Below are positions 59,875 through 64,000 of a stretch of DNA of 64,000 nt, piece after piece (position 1 is the first letter of the stretch; every line of letters begins with the position of its first letter). The translations under genes were made by a program, and so were the position numbers. Source of the stretch: Leptospira semungkisensis (GTDB taxonomy: Bacteria; Spirochaetota; Leptospiria; Leptospirales; Leptospiraceae); NCBI RefSeq assembly GCF_004770055.1, contig NZ_RQEP01000012.1, forward strand, positions 1 to 64,000. Direction: 5' to 3'. Below the pieces are notes generated by a model. The model saw only the letters and a list, made by a program, of their open reading frames with translations. It did no database searches and had not been told where the DNA came from.

Positions 59875-61305
59875 CTACTTAACGTCTCGAACCTGGATAG
59901 TCTCCACTCGATCTGCGCCGGCAATAATATCGGACAGGATCACCACCTGATCCCCTTCCTTGACTCGCCCGCTTGTCTTTAAAGTTTCTATTGCAAGCTT
60001 AATCGTTTTCTCAGGATCACTGGAAAAATCGATCCGATAAGGAATAACGCTGCGAGTAAGCCAAAGCTTGCGCCGAACAGTAGTCATATTTGTAAACGCA
60101 TAGATCAAAGGAAGTCTCGGGTGAAAGGAAGCCACATTTAAGGCGGTAGTTCCGCGCCGAGTAATTACGATAATCGCTGGACTCTTGATTGAGTCCGAAA
60201 GAAGAGCAGCTGATCTAGCCATCTCTTCTTTTTTGGTAGAAGGAACTCTTTCCAACACGTAGCCAAGACCAGGCGCTTTCTCCACTCTTTCAGAAATTTT
60301 ATGGAGCATTTCAACGCAACGGACTGGAAATTTTCCAGCTGCAGTTTCTCCTGAAAGCATAATTGCATCCGCTTCTTCGAAGACGGCATTGGCGACGTCG
60401 GTCACTTCTGCGCGAGTCGGAGAAGGATTATTGATCATAGATTCCAAAAGGTGAGTCGCGACAATCACTCTCTTTCCCTTTATCGCACATTCTCTAATGA
60501 TAGCTCTTTGGATCAGAGGCAATTCTTCAATCGGCAACTCAACTCCAAGATCGCCTCGAGCAACCATGACCCCATCTGCAGCTTCTACAATCTCGACCAT
60601 ATTCTTGACAGCTTCTTGGTCTTCTATCTTAGCAACAATCGCAGAATGTCCATTGTTCTCTTCAATGATCTGTCTTAATTGATGTATGTCTTCTGCGGAA
60701 CGCACGAAAGAAAGAGCGATGAAATCCACATCCTCTTCCAATCCAAAGAGTATATCCTTATGATCCTTCTGAGTGATCGAAGGCAAATTTACACGGATAC
60801 CGGGCAGATTAATATGTTTACGAGAACCTAATTTTCCGCCATCGACTACTTTACACTTGAGAGCAGTCTCTTGTATTTCTTCCACCACAAGATTGATAAG
60901 ACCGTTATCGACAGTAACCCTATCTCCAATCTTTAGATCCTTTACGATATCACGGTAGTTTACGAAAACGGATTGTTCTTCCGATTCTTCTCCGGGAATG
61001 ATATGAAAAGTAAAAGATTCTCCCACTTTTAGATCTAAATGATCTACTTGCAAATCTCCTGTTCGGATCTCAGGCCCTTGCGTATCGAGAAGGATTGCGA
61101 TAGGATGCTTCAGCACATCCTTATTTAATGCTTTAATAGAACGGATCACAGATCTGTGGAAATCATGATTTCCATGAGACATGTTCAATCGGGCGATATT
61201 CATCCCGGATTCAGCAAGCGCCTGGATCATTTTCTTATCCGCAGTCGCTGGGCCGATTGTGCAAATTATCTTTGTTTTTCTATAATTAACTAATTCGTTC
61301 TTCAT
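59875..61305 (-). CDS. pyk: Pyruvate kinase
   Basis: A 476-aa enzyme. [76 protein letters not shown] and [13 protein letters not shown] are all intact, including the catalytic Lys and the Mg2+-binding Glu/Asp. It forms pyruvate and ATP from phosphoenolpyruvate. Monocistronic; the stop abuts a repeat near-copy. Start ATG 61303-61305. Confidence 0.97.
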   Translation of the reverse strand: MKNELVNYRKTKIICTIGPATADKKMIQALAESGMNIARLNMSHGNHDFHRSVIRSIKALNKDVLKHPIAILLDTQGPEIRTGDLQVDHLDLKVGESFTFHIIPGEESEEQSVFVNYRDIVKDLKIGDRVTVDNGLINLVVEEIQETALKCKVVDGGKLGSRKHINLPGIRVNLPSITQKDHKDILFGLEEDVDFIALSFVRSAEDIHQLRQIIEENNGHSAIVAKIEDQEAVKNMVEIVEAADGVMVARGDLGVELPIEELPLIQRAIIRECAIKGKRVIVATHLLESMINNPSPTRAEVTDVANAVFEEADAIMLSGETAAGKFPVRCVEMLHKISERVEKAPGLGYVLERVPSTKKEEMARSAALLSDSIKSPAIIVITRRGTTALNVASFHPRLPLIYAFTNMTTVRRKLWLTRSVIPYRIDFSSDPEKTIKLAIETLKTSGRVKEGDQVVILSDIIAGADRVETIQVRDVK

Positions 61306-61349
61306 CTGGGGTTGATCTATATAAGTATTTTATAATAAAAAAGGAAAGC

Positions 61350-63320
61350 TTAAATCTTTGGAAGAGTTCTGTTCAGAAAATCTTCTAGAGAAATATAAAA
61401 ATCGAACTTATCCTGTTCCGGCATCCCTGCATTCTTCTGCTCGTCCACAATCTTCTTGGATTTGTCCAATAAGACTCTTCCGTTTTTCTTTAAGAACCTT
61501 CTTGTTACTAGGATAGGAAAAGAATATTGCTCTTCTTGATTTCTTACCATAAAGGAATGGATTTCCTTTTTTGCATTCTTTTTCAGAAAGTTAATGACCG
61601 TATTTTCATCTTGATTCCCGCCCAATGCTTGCACCAGATAATTTCGATCCGGATACTCTCCTCCGTTCCAAGCATGGTCCAAAATATCGAGTATAGAAGA
61701 AAGCATCTGCTTAGACTCGGCATCCTGCTCAGGACTCGCACTATTGCGGGGAACAGAAGAATCCGAGTTAGAAGCCGCCATCGCAGCGACTGCCCTTGCC
61801 TTCGCTGTCGCTTCCGCAACTTCCCTATCCTTAATCCTTCTTTCTGCAATTCGGACTTTCTCTTCTTGAGCGGCCTTGGTCTTAGCTTCCAAGACCTTTT
61901 TGTTTTGCTCAGCAGCCAGGCGAGCTCGGATTTCCTCGGCCTCAAACCGATGCACTACCACATTCCCAAAAATAGAACGGAAAAAACGTGTCAAGAATGG
62001 GAGGTATTTGAAAAGGGAGGAATATTCCAGTTTTTCAAATTGGGAGCTTGCTTCTCTCGACTCCAAGAGATCTCGAATATTCATTTTCGCTAATACTCTG
62101 ATCTCGCTATCATTTCCGGTTGCGGCATGAACTCTTTTCGCAGTCTCTACAGCGCCGTTAATGCATTCTTTGTGAAGTACGAAAGTATATAAATTCTTCT
62201 TATCAGCGAATTCCGCATGAAGGATCATATCGTGATTGACAATCAGATTTCTGATCTCTTCTTCGATCGATTCTCCTCGAAAACGTAAATAATTTAGATC
62301 TACAAGTCGATTTGCCGATTTGATATAATCTAAAAGTTCGGAAAGCTTCGCCTTCTTCTCTTCCTTTTCTTTCTTATCTTTTTCTTCTTCTTCGAAATGG
62401 ATCAGAGAGAGAAGTTCTTCGACAGCGGTCTTCTGATCTCCATAAGCAGGGCTTAGGAAAGGAAGGACTTGCGTCGCGATGGATCGAGTGTTTTCGATAT
62501 CCTGTTCGGAAAAATTCCCCAACACTCCAATCCTTTGTAGCTCCGGGATGATCCTTTCCACTAAATATTTCTTATATGATTCTAATCTAGCGATAATCTC
62601 ATCGTGAACATTATAATAGAACACGGAGCGATTCCCTGGGCTCAATGCGTTCTCATTTCTATAAAAGTACAGAGTCCTATTATCTACCAACTTCTTCAAG
62701 ACAGGCTTAAGATGGATATTGATGGTGGTTTGCTTTAGAACAGGAGTCACATCAAACGTATCTTGAAATAAATTTCCAATCTCGGAAGAGGCGTAAGTCT
62801 CACTCAACTTATTGTTATCGATGCAATCGTAAACCCATCTCTGAAAGTTTTCCTTTCCAGGAAACTGTCTCTTCTCCTTTACCCATCTTTGGATGGAGCT
62901 AAAAGAAGTCTGATTCACCCCATCCACATATCTATGGCTGGAGCCGGCATCTGTTTGAGAAGGCCTGGCAAATACAGTGATCAGTCTTAAAAAAGAAGTA
63001 ATCCTTCCATCAGAAGAATCTCCGGTAGGATTATAATCCACCATGCAGATTTTCTTAACCATAGGAGGATTATGACGGGCGGTCATCTCCTTGAGGTAGG
63101 CGGAGACCCTTTCCTTATCTAAGGTAAGCTCCCGAGCCAGCTGTTCTGTGCTCGGAAGAATTTTGTTTGCTACGTATTTCTCAGTCCAATCCCCTATGAT
63201 CAGAACGAGTTTGTGAATTCCCTTATACTGGAAATCCCCGCGGGCCTCTAAAGCTTGAGTCAACTGTAACGTCGAATTATAGTCAGCTACCTTTAGTTCC
63301 GGTGATTGGGGATCCAGCAT
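61350..63320 (-). CDS. Large conserved-looking protein, 656 aa, unknown
   Basis: I do not recognise the family. The first 90 residues ([37 protein letters not shown]) look like a winged helix, and other parts ([36 protein letters not shown]) may be further DNA- or protein-binding folds. A long charged linker of KEEE and Ala/Lys runs ([33 protein letters not shown]) is followed by Ser/Ala-rich sequence and a C-terminal domain with a second wHTH-like stretch ([23 protein letters not shown]). No signal peptide or TM is seen. It is transcribed with asd (14-bp gap). Confidence 0.7.
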   Translation of the reverse strand: MLDPQSPELKVADYNSTLQLTQALEARGDFQYKGIHKLVLIIGDWTEKYVANKILPSTEQLARELTLDKERVSAYLKEMTARHNPPMVKKICMVDYNPTGDSSDGRITSFLRLITVFARPSQTDAGSSHRYVDGVNQTSFSSIQRWVKEKRQFPGKENFQRWVYDCIDNNKLSETYASSEIGNLFQDTFDVTPVLKQTTINIHLKPVLKKLVDNRTLYFYRNENALSPGNRSVFYYNVHDEIIARLESYKKYLVERIIPELQRIGVLGNFSEQDIENTRSIATQVLPFLSPAYGDQKTAVEELLSLIHFEEEEKDKKEKEEKKAKLSELLDYIKSANRLVDLNYLRFRGESIEEEIRNLIVNHDMILHAEFADKKNLYTFVLHKECINGAVETAKRVHAATGNDSEIRVLAKMNIRDLLESREASSQFEKLEYSSLFKYLPFLTRFFRSIFGNVVVHRFEAEEIRARLAAEQNKKVLEAKTKAAQEEKVRIAERRIKDREVAEATAKARAVAAMAASNSDSSVPRNSASPEQDAESKQMLSSILDILDHAWNGGEYPDRNYLVQALGGNQDENTVINFLKKNAKKEIHSFMVRNQEEQYSFPILVTRRFLKKNGRVLLDKSKKIVDEQKNAGMPEQDKFDFYISLEDFLNRTLPKI

Positions 63321-63334
63321 GGGTCATCCTCTTT

Positions 63335-64000
63335 TTAGAGTAGGCTCTTACGATACATCAGTTCCGCGTTAAGAAGCGCGGCGCCGGCAGCCCCACGGAC
63401 CGTATTATGGCTAAGCACTACGTATTTCCAATCTAAAATCGGATCGGGACGCAATCTACCTACAACGGTGGTCATACTCTTTCCGGTATCTAAATCCAGA
63501 CGAGGCTGAGGCCTATCTTCTTCTTGACGATAAAGAATCGGAGGATTCGGAGCAAGCGGCAAATTTAATTCCTGAGGTTCGCCTTTAAACGAAGACCAGG
63601 CTTCTAAAATTTCGGATTCGCTAGCCTTCTTCTTGAGCTTAACGGAAACACAAACAGTATGTCCGTCAAAAACCGGCACGCGATTACAATGAGCTGAAAT
63701 TTTGAAGTCTGCATTCAAAATTTTTCCGCCTTCAACCCTTCCCAAGCATTTCAAAGGCTCGATCTCAGCCTTATCTTCTTCTCCCCCAATGAAGGGAACC
63801 ACGTTGCCCAAAATATCCATAGAAGGAACTCCAGGATATCCCGCACCTGAAATCGCCTGCATAGAGAAAAGCATGACAGATTCGATCCCGAATTTATCGA
63901 AAAGAGGCTTCAGGGAGATAGTAACCCCCATGATCGTACAATTCGAGTTAGTGATGATCTTTCCAGGAGTCTTTTGATCGGCGATCACAGCCAAGTGATT
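63335..64000 (-). CDS. asd: Aspartate-semialdehyde dehydrogenase, C-terminal part (runs off right edge)
   Basis: The frame is open through the window edge, so the N-terminal Rossmann half is outside; an internal TTG at 63994 is not the start. The visible 222 residues begin at [26 protein letters not shown], with the catalytic Cys in TNSNCT, then [33 protein letters not shown] and a C-terminal [37 protein letters not shown]. This is the archaeal/fungal-type ASADH. It makes aspartate semialdehyde for lysine, threonine and methionine synthesis. Confidence 0.92.
   Translation of the reverse strand, partial: NHLAVIADQKTPGKIITNSNCTIMGVTISLKPLFDKFGIESVMLFSMQAISGAGYPGVPSMDILGNVVPFIGGEEDKAEIEPLKCLGRVEGGKILNADFKISAHCNRVPVFDGHTVCVSVKLKKKASESEILEAWSSFKGEPQELNLPLAPNPPILYRQEEDRPQPRLDLDTGKSMTTVVGRLRPDPILDWKYVVLSHNTVRGAAGAALLNAELMYRKSLL

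Noticed and set aside
1..64000. CRISPR arrays, tRNA or rRNA genes
   Set aside because: No regularly spaced identical repeats and no cloverleaf or rRNA-like stretches were seen; the 14-bp palindromes are irregularly spaced and often within genes.

Overview
The window looks like a stretch of spirochaete chromosome, most likely Leptospira. The grounds are a DUF1564 protein (a family I know only from Leptospira), small Cys-rich and lipobox proteins with relaxed spirochaetal lipoboxes, frequent TTG/GTG starts, many hybrid sensor kinases and an archaeal/fungal-type aspartate-semialdehyde dehydrogenase. I see no rRNA, tRNA or CRISPR array. Everything below is read by eye; no database search was run.

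Region 1 (1-7240) is an AT-rich accessory island and the most unusual part. Reading leftwards on the minus strand it holds a tyrosine recombinase, a two-gene Hachiman anti-phage system (hamA-hamB), a divergent pair of XRE regulators, and then three long imperfect palindromes resembling integron attC sites (152-171 bp, with GCCTAAC/GTTAGGC-type ends). These alternate with an unknown 127-aa gene and the start of an AbiTii-like defence gene cut by the window edge. A 22-bp inverted repeat (20/22 identical) brackets the Hachiman segment, as if it were one large cassette. The recombinase faces its array with its 3' end, as recalled for the Treponema denticola integron.

Region 2 (7686-16719) is a four-gene plus-strand signalling operon: a PAS-kinase-receiver-kinase hybrid, a 7TM-PAS kinase, an MHYT-PAS hybrid kinase and a receiver-HD-GYP cyclic-di-GMP phosphodiesterase, the likely output.

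Region 3 (16760-26894) has methionine salvage (mtnD, mtnB) with a short-chain dehydrogenase and elongation factor P, a PstS-like lipoprotein, a lysine 2,3-aminomutase, a nucleotidyltransferase, an SGNH hydrolase, and a phytoene-desaturase-like flavoprotein divergent from a TetR regulator.

Region 4 (26960-33362) is a membrane fatty-acid modification cluster: FAD oxidoreductase, DUF1365, CFA synthase, DUF2062 and DUF1295 (the first four overlapping), plus a second CFA-type methyltransferase.

Region 5 (33492-47084) holds two paralogous outer-membrane barrels, a polyamine operon (speD, a SET/AdoMetDC-like fusion, speE, then pyrF), alanine racemase with an acyltransferase and two unknown helical proteins, and a histidine kinase with a solute-binding-protein-like sensor domain and no signal peptide.

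Region 6 (47085-64000) is housekeeping and small conserved genes (aconitase, epmA, pyruvate kinase, asd, pterin dehydratase, an orphan response regulator, a STAS protein). It is peppered with a 14-bp palindromic repeat, GAAGGA(AC/GT)TCCTTC, found inside genes in different reading frames, at ribosome-binding sites and between convergent stops. Six of the seven exact copies lie between 47.2 and 59.6 kb.

Links across the window: speD/speE yield methylthioadenosine that mtnB/mtnD help recycle; efp, kamA and epmA are together the parts needed for beta-lysylation of EF-P.
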